From Cryptomeria japonica (lineage: Eukaryota; Streptophyta; Pinopsida; Cupressales; Cupressaceae): 60,000 nucleotides of DNA. Within the stretch, counting starts at the first letter, position 1. Each line of letters opens with the position of its first letter. The stretch covers positions 191,734,270 to 191,794,269 of the forward strand of contig NC_081415.1 of NCBI RefSeq assembly GCF_030272615.1. The letters are read 5' to 3'. The notes beneath the pieces were generated by a model. The model made no database searches. It saw only the letters and a list, made by a program, of their open reading frames with translations, and had not been told where the DNA came from. Position numbers and translations under genes: made by a program. Of the stretch, positions 10,101-21,330 are shown piece after piece.

Positions 10101-10767
10101 TAGCGAATGAAGGTTTTACGTTGGTTATTCAATTGGTTAGGAGGAAGTGTGTGATCGCGGAGGTAGGTGTAGAGCTCACTATACCATGGGGATTCAAAAC
10201 TGACAAGGTGACATATCATCTCGAATTTGGGGATATCATAAGCGAGAATCCAAAGTTGTTCGACCAAGAACTCATAGCGTGTTGAATTATGTGGGAGATC
10301 TAGGAGAGATGCAATGGTAGCCATAGCATGAGCAGCTTGATTCGGATCTTTGGGTATCTGCTCAAAGGTGATAGTAGTGAATGATGCCTTTAAATTTCCA
10401 CCATTTGTTTGTACAGCATGAGTTTGTCATCCTTGGTCTGATATTCATCTGTTACTTGTCGGATGACCAGTTGTGAGTCGCCATATATCTGTAGCTCTTT
10501 CAATTTCTATTGTATGGCTAGCCTGAGTCCTGTGATCAAGGCCTCATATTTAGCTATGTTGTTTGTGCATGGAAATGTGAGCCAGTAAGACTTCAAGATG
10601 TTGTCACCTTGAGGTGTGATAAACAGAATGCCGGCCCTCGAGCCATGCCTAGTGTATGAACCATCAAAGTATAGTTTCCATGGTTGTGCTACTGTGATCA
10701 TGAATATCTTTTCATCTGGAAAATTGGAAATGAGAGGATTATCACCTATGAGTGGTGCATTGGCCAA
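10101..10767 (-). pseudogene. G1 second RNase H domain and connector
   Basis: The frame at 10507-10767 reads WKLYFDGSYTRHGSRAGIL...NNIAKYEALITGL. This has the DG, the conserved E of the YEAL block and the spacing of a second, cellular-type RNase H as found in Tat/Ogre elements. Downstream, 10430-10500 reads IYGDSQLVIRQV with the third catalytic Asp. A linker follows (10100-10324: STRYEFLVEQLWIL). Stops lie near 10395 and at the linker end. RNase H removes the RNA strand during reverse transcription. Confidence 0.83.
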
Positions 10768-11416
10768 CCAATTTGTAATAACTTATCCTTTGATAGCCTT
10801 ATGGTCCACATACTCAATATCAAATTCACTTAGAATCATCACCCATTTGGCCAAGCGGCCTGTCAATGCTACTTTGTTGAGTAAGTACTTTAGTGGATCG
10901 ATTTTGGCAATGAGTTGTACTTTGTGTGTCAATAGATAGTGTCTCAGTTTAGTGGCTGCCAAGATTACTGCTAAGCAAGCTCACTCAATAGGTGTGTAAT
11001 TGAGTTCATAGCCAACAAGTGTGTGAGAGATGTAGTAAATAGCACACTCTTTCCCTTATGCATTGTGTTGATCTAGTAGCACTCTCAATGCTATATTAGT
11101 TGCTGAAATATAGAGTAATAGAGGCTTACTCAGATCCGGTGGGATCAGCAATGGTGTATTCATGAGATAGTGTTTAAGCATCTAGAATGCTTGTTGGCAT
11201 ATGGTATCCCATTGAAAGTGAATGTTCTTGTGTAGTAGGTGTGTAAAGGGGTTACACTTATCTGCCAATTATGCAATGAATCTTCAGATGGATTGTAGCC
11301 GCCCTTGTAATGTCCTTAATTGACTGATTTTCTTCGGAGGTGGCATATCCATGATTATGTTGACCTTTGCTGGATCAACCTCAATGCCTTTGCTTGAGAC
11401 AATGTATCCTAGAAGC
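10768..11416 (-). pseudogene. G1 RT C-terminus and first RNase H remnant
   Basis: Starting at the N2 junction, the minus strand reads GYIVSSKGIEVDPAKV, the usual end of a Ty3 RT palm/thumb. It continues into TLQGRLQ, FQWDT and an RNase H remnant (YISATNIAL, YTPIE, LAVILAATKLRHYL). The segment then reaches GRLAKWVMILSEFDIEY. At least five stops interrupt it. It joins the RT at 19456-20719 once N2 is removed. The TSD gaagc (11412-11416 and 19456-19460) marks the break. Confidence 0.82.
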
Positions 11417-12577
11417 TGTTACTACTTATCAAATTGCCATTAGTTTCATAGCCAAAGTCATACTATATTCTAGTCGGTTAGTATTACCAAATCATGCAGT
11501 TGGTACACACAGAGAAGTTGGTATGAATAGTCAAGTCGGTTACAGAAGAAAGCAGTCACAGAACGCAGTATTCACCGAGTTGTTTACCGAGTAATGTTTC
11601 ATGGCTACCGAGTGGTAAAGTTAACTCACCGAGTTGATATTCACCGAGTGAAATGTTCTACCAGATACATTGAACCTGGACATGCACATGAAAACGTGTT
11701 ACAAGATCGAGGCACATCTAACCATTTTTGCATTGGAAATTGCACTAGGAGATTGTGTATGATTACAAGGTCAATCTAACCAATGAGATATTTTGTTTAG
11801 TTATTCATTCGAAGAATCTTTTTGTAAGATCGAAGCAATGAAGTAAATCACCACTGTAAGAGATCTATTTATATAGCATAATTCTAGGGTTAGATACAGG
11901 GTGTGTGGGTATGCATGAAGGAAGACTATTACAGAGACACAGAGAGGTCACCGAGAAGGTTATCAGTGAACAGTCAAAGAACAAAGTAAACAGAAGGGTT
12001 TACCGAGTTTCATTATGGGTTAACGAGGTATGCTACAAGCTAGGTAATCTTATTCAAAGCACATAGAATCTGCTATAGCATTTCAGATGTAAAGTTGCAG
12101 ATATTTGTAATGATTTTATTGTAATATTTTGAAGTTGTAAGAGAAACCTTTAACAGGGTAAAAGACTCTAACCAAGTCTATAAATTGTAAATCCTTTAAC
12201 TAGGTGCAACATTTATATAGTGTTGTAAAATCCTTTAGTAAGGTAGATCTAACTGATCTTGATACTCCTAACAGGGTAAGCTATCAAAAATAGCTAAATG
12301 TAGCTCTAACCGAGCATTCTTTATTATTGCAGTAGTGAAGTTGTGGGTGCCATCCCCACCATAGTTTTTCTCTCTAACCAAGAGTTTCTGCATGACCAAA
12401 ATATATGTGTTATGGAGTGAATCATGTATGATTGTTATCTGTTGATTTTAGTTTTATTTTATGTTACTGCACTATTCTGCTTATGCATAACAGTAAGGTT
12501 ATTATCAAATAAAAGTTTTGGAGTACTGATTCACCCCTCCCCTCTTAGTACATTAGCTTTCCATATTGGGCCTAACA
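11417..12577 (+). repeat. N2 5' LTR (1161 bp)
   Basis: It runs from tgttactact to gggcctaaca. Five ACCGAG hexamers crowd into 11574-11648, with two more at 11950 and 12002. A TATA-like tttatatag lies near 11868. Dyads of the cct..aac.agg type run from 12148 to 12385. The hairpin gtggg/cccac is at 12343-12359. A C-rich end, ttcacccctcccctcttag, lies near 12530. Confidence 0.93.
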
Positions 12578-12578
12578 A

Positions 12579-12591
12579 TTGGTATCAAAGC
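12579..12591 (+). promoter_or_regulatory. N2 primer-binding site
   Basis: The bases ttggtatcaaagc follow the LTR by one base. The site is of initiator-Met tRNA type, with one change (a for g) from that of N1. C1 has the same variant (tggtatcaaagcc). Confidence 0.85.
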
Positions 12592-12639
12592 TTGAATCTT
12601 GGAAAAGGGTTTAACTACCTAAAGAGAAAGATCTTAGCA

Positions 12640-13992
12640 ATGGAAGGCTACAAACAATCTCGGAGGATTGTGTATCTTCAAGAAGAGCTGGATAATGCAA
12701 ATCAAGTGATTGCAGACATGCAGAGGCAAATGCAAAAATCTCTGAAAGTAAGAAGAAGATTATCTGATGACTTGTAGGATTCTCAAGAGCTAGTGGAACA
12801 AATCGAGACATCATCTAAGAAAAGTATATCTGAAGAGACTAAAGAAATGATTGGAATGTTGAAAGAAAAGAACAAAGCATTGGCTGATCAACTTAAAGCA
12901 ATGAAAAGAGAACATGAACATTTCAGTACACAAATGACTGAAAATCTAGATGCATTAAGGATAGTTGAGGATAAAGCAAGAGATCTACAAAGAGAGAAAC
13001 AACAACTTGAAGCTCTAGTATCTGATAAGGATGATGAAATCATAAGGTTAATTGGTATTCAACAAAATATGACAGATCAACTAGGTTATGCACATCATGA
13101 AGCAACTCTAAAGAATGATGAAAATCAATCATTAAAACTTGAAGTATCAAGGTTGATTGGTGAACTTGAAACAGAGAAGAAATCCAAAGAATCATTGGAG
13201 AAAAGTTATGAAGCATCAAAGATGTTGGATGAGCAACTGAATACAAGAAGACTCTACAAAGATGGAGGACTCGGTTACAAAGGAAAAGAATCAACCGAGA
13301 AAGGAATTCATACTACCGAGAGAGGAGAATCATCAAAATAAGCTGGAAAAAGGAATAACATCAAAAGGAAGAAGCCTATTTGCTACTACTATGGAAATCA
13401 AGGTCATACTGCCAACATATGCCAGATCAGAAAAGGTAAGCAACCGAATATCTCTAAGTCCAATGGATATTGTTATAATTGCAATAAATATGGTCACACA
13501 CCTAATCAATGTAGGACAAAGTCTGTTAACAACTATCAGAAGGCAAAATTCAAAGGGTTTTGTAGAAACTGCAATAAATATGGACATAGTACCGAGAAGT
13601 GTTGGTCTAAGCAAAAGAACTACATGCAATATCCACACCGAGCAAACACCAGAGGTTATCGAACTCACACAGATCCTTACCGACAATATGCAGCAGTACC
13701 ATGGGATTACAATACAAGGATATGGTGCAAATGTTGTGGAAGATATGGACATATAAGTGCCAATTGTTTTATAAGGTTTGGAATGAACAACCAGAGATCA
13801 TGGAGATATCCGTGTATGGCATGTTTTCATTGTCACAAACCTAGACATTTAGCTGGAGATTGCAGAGATCAACAGAGAAGAGACACTGAACAGATAAAAG
13901 AAAAATTCAAGATAATTTGGAAAAAGAAAGAAATTATGTCTGATGAAGAAAGCACCTTACCTACCAAGTTAGGTCCACCTATTTCAAATTAG
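12640..13992 (+). pseudogene. N2 ORF1: gag-like coiled coil with five CCHC knuckles
   Basis: The start is the ATG at 12640 (MEGYKQSRR), 450 codons in one frame to the stop at 13992. A TAG at 12775 and a TAA at 13339 interrupt it. Residues about 10-220 form a Lys/Glu/Leu-rich coiled coil. CCHC knuckles start at residues 248 (second Cys is Tyr: CYYY), 278 (CYNC), 308 (CRNC), 363 (CKCC) and 395 (CFHC, with the usual Gly before His changed to Arg). A glutamate/lysine tail follows. The layout matches N1 ORF1, with one more knuckle. RNA binding and self-assembly are the likely jobs. Confidence 0.82.
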
Positions 13993-14515
13993 TCAAGAAA
14001 AGGTATGAAGGGACTGCATTCTCTAAAAGTTAAATCATAACAGTTCCTATTCTATTATGTACAAAATTCAAAATCTGCATAGTTAAGATGCAATTAGTCA
14101 GTTTATATACTATATAGGAAACCTGTCAAGTCGGTGAATACAGGAAACCTATCAAGCGGTTAATAAAGAAAAGTTGGGTACTCGATGAAAACAGAAAAAG
14201 GAGTAAATCAGTAAAAGGTGAACCAAGTGCATTTAATATCTTGACCTAACTTGCACAGAGCCCGATAAGGTATTTTTGAGTACTTAAAAGTGTTTTCGCG
14301 GTCATTTTCATTCACCCAAGTTTTCGAGAAGCAGAGCAGAGTGAATCAAAGCGATCAAACTTCATTTAGAGCGAATTTTGAGGTATTTACATCAATCTAT
14401 TCACACTGTTTAGCTGGTTTCTGATCTAGTCAAATTGCTATTGTCTACCGAGTGTGAAGCATCAGTCACTTATAAACCCTAAGGATAACTTGTCGAATCT
14501 TACCTGAAACCTACC
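13993..14515 (+). other. N2 spacer between ORF1 and ORF2
   Basis: This is about 520 bp with no convincing coding frame. It contains an ACCGAG at 14447. The position matches the spacer in N1 and N3. No promoter or splice site can be assigned. Confidence 0.45.
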
Positions 14516-16069
14516 ATGGTGCCCAAGATCCAAGACCCTGTAGTTGTCCAAAATGTGGAGAAGCCCTCGCTGAAATATTCTCTAACTCCTAAAGTTGCCT
14601 CAAAACCGGATGATAAAACTGCATTTTCACTCATCCCGGATCAAGTCTTGTTAGTGGAAGATGTCAGATTCTTTACCAAATGTCATGTTGAGGAACTCGG
14701 TCATGTAGAGATTAGTGACACATATGATGAACTGTGCACTGATGGAAAACTGGATAGCAAATTTGAGCATATCAAAATCAAGGGATTAACTGAAGCCCTA
14801 GTCTATCCCCATGTGTTCAAACCCCAGTGGGTTAAGTTTGTATTGAGCAGAGTACATGATGATTTCATGTGGCTACAAGAGCAACCATTCAAGATCATGA
14901 AGGAAGTCATTCACCTGATCATCGGGTATCCTATCTACAATCATACTCGTGCATAGAAAATGATATCACAAAAGGAGCTAATCAGTCTAACCAGAGTAGA
15001 ATTTGATTACCGAGGACTGAAACTGAATAATGTCACTGATGTAGAACTAAATTTTGCAATTAGAGTTATTGGTTACTGTTTCTTCCAATCTGCAAGGGAA
15101 AATAGTGTACCATGTGCTGCAGTGGACCTAGCCTACAAAATAGTGAAGAAGGGAATGAAAGTAGACTTATGTGAAGTGCTACTAAAGAACTTGTTTGAGA
15201 ACCTGAACACAATAAGGAAGCCGAAGAAGAACAACTCGGCAAACACATTAAAGTTCAGTTCACTACTTGTATGTATGTTTTTCTATTTTGAGAAGTTCTT
15301 TCCCTCAGTCGGTAAAGTAGTATGGGAGCTACACCAACCTATCACCCATCAGATCAATGACTACATCAAGAAGTTAGGAGATAACTTTAGTGATATCATG
15401 GATGATTACTTCAGTAAATTCCAACAAAAAATGCACAATAGGTACAGGATTCCACCACAGCTGGTCGAAAAATACAAGGACAATATATGTTTTGAAGTCA
15501 ACACTGATTATTGCTATGTAAATGTTGTTGAACCGAGGACTCAATCGTTGCAACCAATGGGTTATGAGACTAATTATGATATTACACAGCAACAAATTGA
15601 TGCCTATCTATCATTGTCAAGGCATGCAACTGAACTAAGGTATGGAACCTATGAAGAGGTGAAGGAGAAAGTAAAAATGAGCATTGTAGTACCTAAGGCT
15701 ACAAGAAAAGCTACAAAGATGATAAAGGTTTTATCTGAGAAATTCAGAGAAGAATCCTCCTCTACACCTATCAAAGGAAGTCTTGCCATTACCGAAGAGG
15801 AATCAGAAACACAGGAGACTGAAATAACATTAAGCACAGAGTTGCCAAAGGGTAAAGTTCTAAAAAGAAAGAAACATGACATCACAAAGGCCCTACCGAC
15901 TCCACCAACAAAGAGACCCAACACCAGAGCATCAGCTGCATCACCGAGTAAGAAGCAAAAGAGTGTTACTGCACCAAAGGTAACCAAGACTTATAAGAAA
16001 TCTACTCGGAGACTCATTTTGGCAAAAGAGTCGAGTGATACAGAGTCTGATGATGCAAACAAATTCTAG
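14516..16069 (+). pseudogene. N2 ORF2: homologue of the unfamiliar N1/N3 ORF2
   Basis: The start is MVPKIQDPVV at 14516. One frame runs to a TAG at 16067-16069 with a single internal TAG at 14954. Blocks shared with N3 ORF2 in the same order are VLSRVHDDFMWL (N3: ILSRVHSDKMYL), HLIIGY, LKFSSLLVCMFFYFEKFF, QPITHQI, DYFSKFQQKM, RIPPQLVEKY, ICFEV, VVEPR and PMGYETNYD. A Lys/Arg/Thr-rich tail follows. The shared order with low identity shows a protein kept across two families. No catalytic triad or known domain is evident. A distant link to plant 'putative transposon protein' families is conceivable but untested. Confidence 0.82.
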
Positions 16070-17912
16070 GTTGTGAAAAGCAAAAAGGTAAACATTCACA
16101 GTGTTGAAAAATTTTGTGCCAATCTTAAAGAATACGGTGGATTTGCAGGATTCAGATATGTTAAGTATGAGACTAGGAATAATGATGAGAAGTGATAGAT
16201 TGAAGAAGTTGTCATCTGTACACTTCTGAAGTTTCGGTTAGCACCATTAGAACTAGCAAAATCACTTCTGAGTGAACTCTACTTACACATTGATAACAGA
16301 TGGAAATATGCAATGGATTCCGAGACAAATAAGAGAAAGAAGTCTAGTCCATCTATTTCCTGACATGTCCGTAGCTGAAATCAAGGAGCATTTGACCACA
16401 TACAATTCTAAATTTCTTGTGAAACAGAGAGCCTTAAAATTGATGAATGGGCTATATATTGATGTGGAGAATGAGACAAAAGCCAAGTGGCATGAGATCT
16501 TCAAACAAAAGGATGTCGATGAACAATCTCAAATTGAAATTGTTGATGTCATCGAGCAAGATCCAGATGTCACCGAGCAAGGTCCAGACCCGGCTGACAC
16601 TATACAAATTGATGAAGATGTAATGGATGAAGCAGCACCAGAGCAGGAGATGATTGAAGGCATTACCTATGCAAAACTTGTCTCTAGTGAATCCGTCTTA
16701 GAACAAGTTTAGCCTTATCCACCGGTGAAGCCACCAGTCTCAACCGAAGCTCCCAAGGACACCGAGTAAGTTACCGAAGGTAACAAATCTGAAGTTACAG
16801 GAGATACAAATAACAAATCTGAAGTTGCAGGTGATACAACCAAAGATCAGACATCTCAAGCACAGACAAGCACTGCAAATGTTACAACTAAGACCCCTAT
16901 CATCGAGCCACCCAAAGACACTGCAACGGCTACAGGAACCGACCAAAGTGTTGCATCTACCGAGCAACCTACCAAGGGTCAGCAAGCCTCACAAGCACTT
17001 GTCTTAGTGCCACAGACCAAAGGCAAAGAGAAGAAGGTGAGAAAGCATGGTTTCAAATTTGACTTATCTAAACCGATCGTGTTGCCCAATGTAGACATTT
17101 CCAAATTGAAAGGGCAAGCACTTACTGAATTTGGTGAACTATGCAAAGCAAAGGCCAAATAGGAGAAGCAACTGGCCATACAGAAAAAGAATAAAGTACT
17201 TGAGAAGGTTAAGACACTACTAACAGAAATGCTACCATCAGCAACAGTGTCAACCGATGCAGCCATCCATATTCAGTTGGATGAACTCCTCAATCAGATT
17301 GAAGCATCTGGAGTTGATGCATCTGAGTACTTAAGCAAGCTCAAGGATAAAGATCTTACAGCAAAAATGATAGAGGAAGTACAGAAATCAATTGCTATTG
17401 GCAAGGTAAAACTTTTCAAATTCATTGCTGAGTTGTCCCCTCAACTCAAGCACATTCTTTATTTATTCCAGAAACTGTGTACATTTTCCTTATTTATTAA
17501 AGATATCAAAAATAAAACCGATGCAATTGAGAAAGAGATCACCTATCTCTCATCTAAGTTGACCACTGAGCCTAATTCCGTTCAGAATTTTTACAAAAAG
17601 CTACAACAGCTCATGGCTCAACAGTTAGAACTGAGGAATGAAGAGCATAAAATCAGGATGGATATAATGACCCTTCAGACATTATTCCTTCCTCATCTCT
17701 CATCAGTACAAGAACAGATCAACCGAGCTACATGCTTATCAACTACACAAGAGGGAAGCACTCTTGATGGCTTAATATCACTCTTATCTGATATTCAAGC
17801 ACAAAACTCATTAATGGAAAGTGTCAAGGACTCACTCTTAGTCGCCCTCACCGATGCCCGGACCAAGTATAAGACTATTTTTTATCAGTTACCGCCTCCG
17901 GATGGAAATTAA
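16070..17912 (+). pseudogene. N2 ORF3: acidic and coiled-coil protein (broken)
   Basis: Beyond the ORF2 TAG the same frame continues to a TGA-TAG pair near 16195, then IEEVVICTLLKF and DNRWKYAM. A one-base shift leads to 16272-16712 (FPDMSVAEIKEHLTTYNSKF, then an acidic region). A Thr/Gln/Pro-rich region to about 17030 contains TAGs. The last 228 codons (17229-17912) are open and leucine-rich, ending PPPDGN. The FPDMS block matches N1 and N3 ORF3, but the Lys/Glu run of N1 is replaced by a Thr/Pro/Gln/Glu-rich region. The function is unknown. Confidence 0.7.
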
Positions 17913-18294
17913 GTTTTTAATGTTTGTCAAAAAGGGGGAGTAATATTATGATACTACATAGAGGAAAGTAACACCCAGCAAAGTGGGAGTAATTCTACAT
18001 TTAGAGAGTAATAAAGTTTTGATAACACAACACAATTTTGAGTATTGTATACAAGGGGAGTATACCGAGCAGAATATACAGAGCATTCAGAGCACACAAG
18101 TACAGAATAGAACGAACATGCAAAATTCAGAGTTATGTACAGAATAATGATAAGGGGAGTATATCTGCATATACTATTTTATTGACTATTGTATATATTG
18201 TCAAGTATAGTCATTTTGCAAGTACATAGTTTTTGAGTTATGACTTTGAAAGTAGTTTTTGTCAAACATCTCAGCTAATGTCAAAAGGGGAGAT
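17913..18294 (+). promoter_or_regulatory. N2 3' noncoding region with repeated polypurine-like tracts; PPT at 18277-18294
   Basis: Purine runs lie near 17930 (aaaaagggggagtaat), 17980 (aaagtgggagtaatt), 18050 (aaggggagtat), 18150 (ataaggggagtat) and 18281 (tcaaaaggggagat). The last abuts the LTR. The arrangement mirrors N1. Confidence 0.78.
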
Positions 18295-19455
18295 TGTTAC
18301 TACTTATCAAATTGTCATTAGTTTCATATCCAAAGTCATACTATATTCTAGTCAGTTAGTATTACCGAATCATGCAGTCGGTACACACAGAGAAGTAGGT
18401 ATGAACAGTCAAGTCAGTTACAGAAGAAAGCAGTCACAGAACGCAGTATTCATCGAGCTGTTTACCGAGTAATGTTTCATGGCTACCGAGTGGTAAAGTT
18501 AACTCATCGAGTTGATATTCACCGAGTGAAACATTCTACCAGATACATTGAACCTGGACATGCACATGAAAACGTGTTACAAGATCGAAGTACATCTAAC
18601 CGTTTTTGCATTGGAAATTGCACTAGGAGATTGTGTATGATTAAAAGGTCAATCTAACCAATGAGATATTTTGTTTAGTTATTCATTCGAAGAATATTTT
18701 TGTAAGATTGAAGCAATGAATTAAATCACCGTTGTAAGAGATCTATTTATACAGCATGATTCTAGGGTTAGATATAGGGTGTGTGTGTATGCATGAAGGA
18801 AGACTATTACAGAGACACGGAGAGGTCACCGAGAAGGTTATCAGTGAACAGTCGAAGAACAAAGTAAATAGAAGGGTATACTGAGTTTCATTATGGGTTA
18901 CCAAGGTATGCTACAAGCTAGGTAATCTTATTCAGAGCACATAGAATCTGCTATAGCATTTTAGATGTAAAGTTGCAGATATTTGTAATGATTTTATTGT
19001 AATATTTTGAAGTTGTAAGAGAAACCTTCAACGGGGTAAAAGACTCTAACCAAGTCTATTAATTGTAAATCCTTTAACTAGGTGCAACATTTATATAGTG
19101 TTGTAAAAACCTTTAGTAAGGTAGATCTAACTGATCTTGATACTCCTAACAGGGTAAGCTATCAGAAATAGCTAAATGTAGCTCTAACTGAGCATTCTTT
19201 ATTATTGCAGTAGTTAAGTTGTGGGTGCCATCCCCACCGTAGTTTTTCTCTCTAACCAAGAGTTTCTGCGTGACCAAAATATATGTGTTATGGAGTGAAT
19301 CATGTATGATTGTTATCTGTTGATTTTAGTTTTATTTTATGTTACTGCACTATTCTACTTATGCATAATAGTAAGGTTATTATCAAAGAAAAGTTTTGGA
19401 GTACTGATTCACCCCTCCCCTCTCAGTACATTAGCTATCCATATTGGGCCTAACA
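18295..19455 (+). repeat. N2 3' LTR (1161 bp)
   Basis: It runs from tgttactact to gggcctaaca and is followed by the TSD gaagc (19456-19460). It has the same length as the 5' LTR. Many of the differences seen are C/T or G/A changes at CpG, including several decayed ACCGAG sites. Confidence 0.93.
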
Positions 19456-20719
19456 GAAGCTTCCCTAAGGTTACTCCAAAGACACATTTCTTTGGGTTGA
19501 GTCGAACATGATATTGTTCTAATCTATCAAATATTTTCTCTAATATTTCCAGATGACCTTCTCTTGTGAGTGCCAATAAGTCATCAACATAATCTTCCAT
19601 TATGGTATGCATCATATCATGGAAGACAATTGTCATTGCACGTTGGTAGGTCGCTCCTGCATTCTTTAGACTGAAAGGCATTACATTCCAGCAGTATGTT
19701 CCCCATGGACATGTGAAGGTTGTCTTATGTTGATCTTCTAGTGCGATCTTTATCTGGTTGTAGCCTGAAAATCCATCCATGAGAGAAAGCATGGCATGTC
19801 CTACTGTTAGGTCTACGATTATGTCAATGTTTGGTAGGGGGAATTCATCTTTACGATAGGCTTTATTCATATCTTTGAAGTTAGTATAGATACGGATGCC
19901 CCCATTTGATATCCAATCTGCATAATCAATTGGTCTAATAAAACCAACATCTAGGAGTTTCTTAAGTTCTGCTTTGACTAGCACCACAATCTGCGGATGC
20001 ATCTTGCAAAGTTTTTGCTTGATAGGTTTGGCTCCTTCTGTGATGGTGAGGTGATACATGACTAAATTAGGGTCAACCCCAGGCATGTCTGCATATGACC
20101 ATGCAAATTTAATCTGGCACTTCTGGAAGAATTCTACAAACTTAGGTTGTTCCTCTGGAGTTAAAAGAGATGCCAGATGTATGTGGTGAGGAGTTTTAGG
20201 AGTCCCCATGTTGTATTCTTTTGTCTCTTCAATAAGGATTGTTGATCGTTCCTGATGTGTACTAGAAGGGAGAATGTCAAACCTTTCATCCTCTGGTGCC
20301 TCAAAGAGGTTTTCACCATTGGATATGCTCTTTCTTTTTACTTTTGTAGGATCAAACAGTGCCACAATGTTGTTTTCACTGGAAGATCCATGTTTTATTG
20401 TTATATTTTTGCAGCTGAAAGGTTTGGCATCCGCCCCGAAGTATGTTGCACTATTAAGTTCAATGGCAAATCCAACTTTGTGATCCCCGCTTAGTATGTT
20501 ATCCCGTAGTTCCAAAAAGTCAATGATTGCCTCATCGTTTTGGAAATGGTCAAGACATGGGGGATTAGGTTGGTTCCATTCGATGAGTTCAAGATGGATA
20601 ATGGGCATTACCTCATTGATTAGGTTAAGTTTGTTAGATGTGTCAGTGAGGGTTAAGACATTATGGTGAAGGTCATTGATAGTACTCTCACTATCAGAAT
20701 TAGACATAGGATGCGACAT
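19456..20719 (-). pseudogene. G1 reverse transcriptase
   Basis: The frame starts with MSHPMSNSDSE at 20719 and runs to the N2 junction. Acidic linker sequence is followed by SYADMPGVDPNLVMYHL and KPIKQKLCKMHP, both typical of Tat-type RT. Next come a finger region, LSLMDGFSGYNQI (first catalytic Asp) and YVDDLL (catalytic Asp pair, about 19580-19591). Part of the finger (around DWISN/GGIRI) is shorter than usual, which suggests a small deletion. Otherwise this is the best preserved enzyme piece of G1. It is cut by N2 just after the YVDD region. RT copies element RNA into DNA within the particle. Confidence 0.9.
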
Positions 20720-21330
20720 GGGTCTGTTGAAGATGTTTCCAATTCAGGAACCCAAGAGGTATTTATCTGTACTTCTCTGTAAATAGGGATGTCTTTGTGA
20801 GGTAGAGGTAGTGATGTTTCTTCCTCATCTGAAGTATTAAGCTGGACAGAATCAAATTCCCACTCATGTAAGTCAGTCTCTAAGTTGCTCTCCAGTATCC
20901 AATTGCTATACCATACTGGGATATTCTTTGAGTTAAACACTGCAGGTGTGATCGGCTGATGTACCATTGTAGATGAAATGATTGGTATTGTAGGAAGGAT
21001 TATGGGGATCAATGAATCCGTTACAAGGAGTATTGGTAGTGTTGAATCAGTTGCTTCTGCTAGAATTGTTGGTGTTGTAGATACTCCTATGGGTTCTAAT
21101 ATAGTTATTGTTGCTAATGGTGCTATTGATGTTATGGCTACTGCTGATGGGGTTGCTCGATTGATTGGTGGGATGACTGGTGTTGTGGATGGTTTTGCTA
21201 GGATTTTTAGCCTCAATGGGGCAGTTGTTATGGTGCACGATGCTACTGATATAACCAAAGGTGACCTCTTTATAATAGGCTGATATAGTGGTTTGTTGGG
21301 TTTCCCTTTGAATCTAAGTTTAGGAAGGAT
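20720..21330 (-). pseudogene. G1 protease-RT linker region
   Basis: The minus strand has an Ile/Thr/Pro/Ser-rich, probably unstructured stretch (about 20960-21258), followed by an acidic segment (EWEFDSVQLNTSDEEETSLPLP, about 20815-20880, shown in part). Frames change here relative to both the upstream protease and the downstream RT. The right edge is the S1 insertion site with TSD aggat (21326-21330). No catalytic motif is seen. Confidence 0.6.

Larger units (their letters stand above)
11417..19455 (+). mobile_element. N2: second family of three-ORF non-autonomous LTR retrotransposon, inserted in G1 RT
   Basis: Two LTRs of equal length (1161 bp) flank 5.7 kb. The TSD gaagc is perfect. The primer site is ttggtatcaaagc, and the PPT is tcaaaaggggagat at 18281-18294. 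The interior repeats the N1 plan: coiled-coil/CCHC ORF1, unfamiliar ORF2, and ORF3 with coiled coil. No enzyme motifs are visible. LTR and interior sequences are not alignable with N1 at DNA level over most of their length, yet ORF2 is recognisably homologous. About a dozen substitutions separate the first 240 bp of the LTRs, so the insertion is moderately old. Confidence 0.92.

Noticed and set aside
20978-21283. Plus-strand frame opposite the G1 linker
   Set aside because: It is antisense to the Ile/Thr/Pro-rich linker. The minus strand carries the element genes on both sides.
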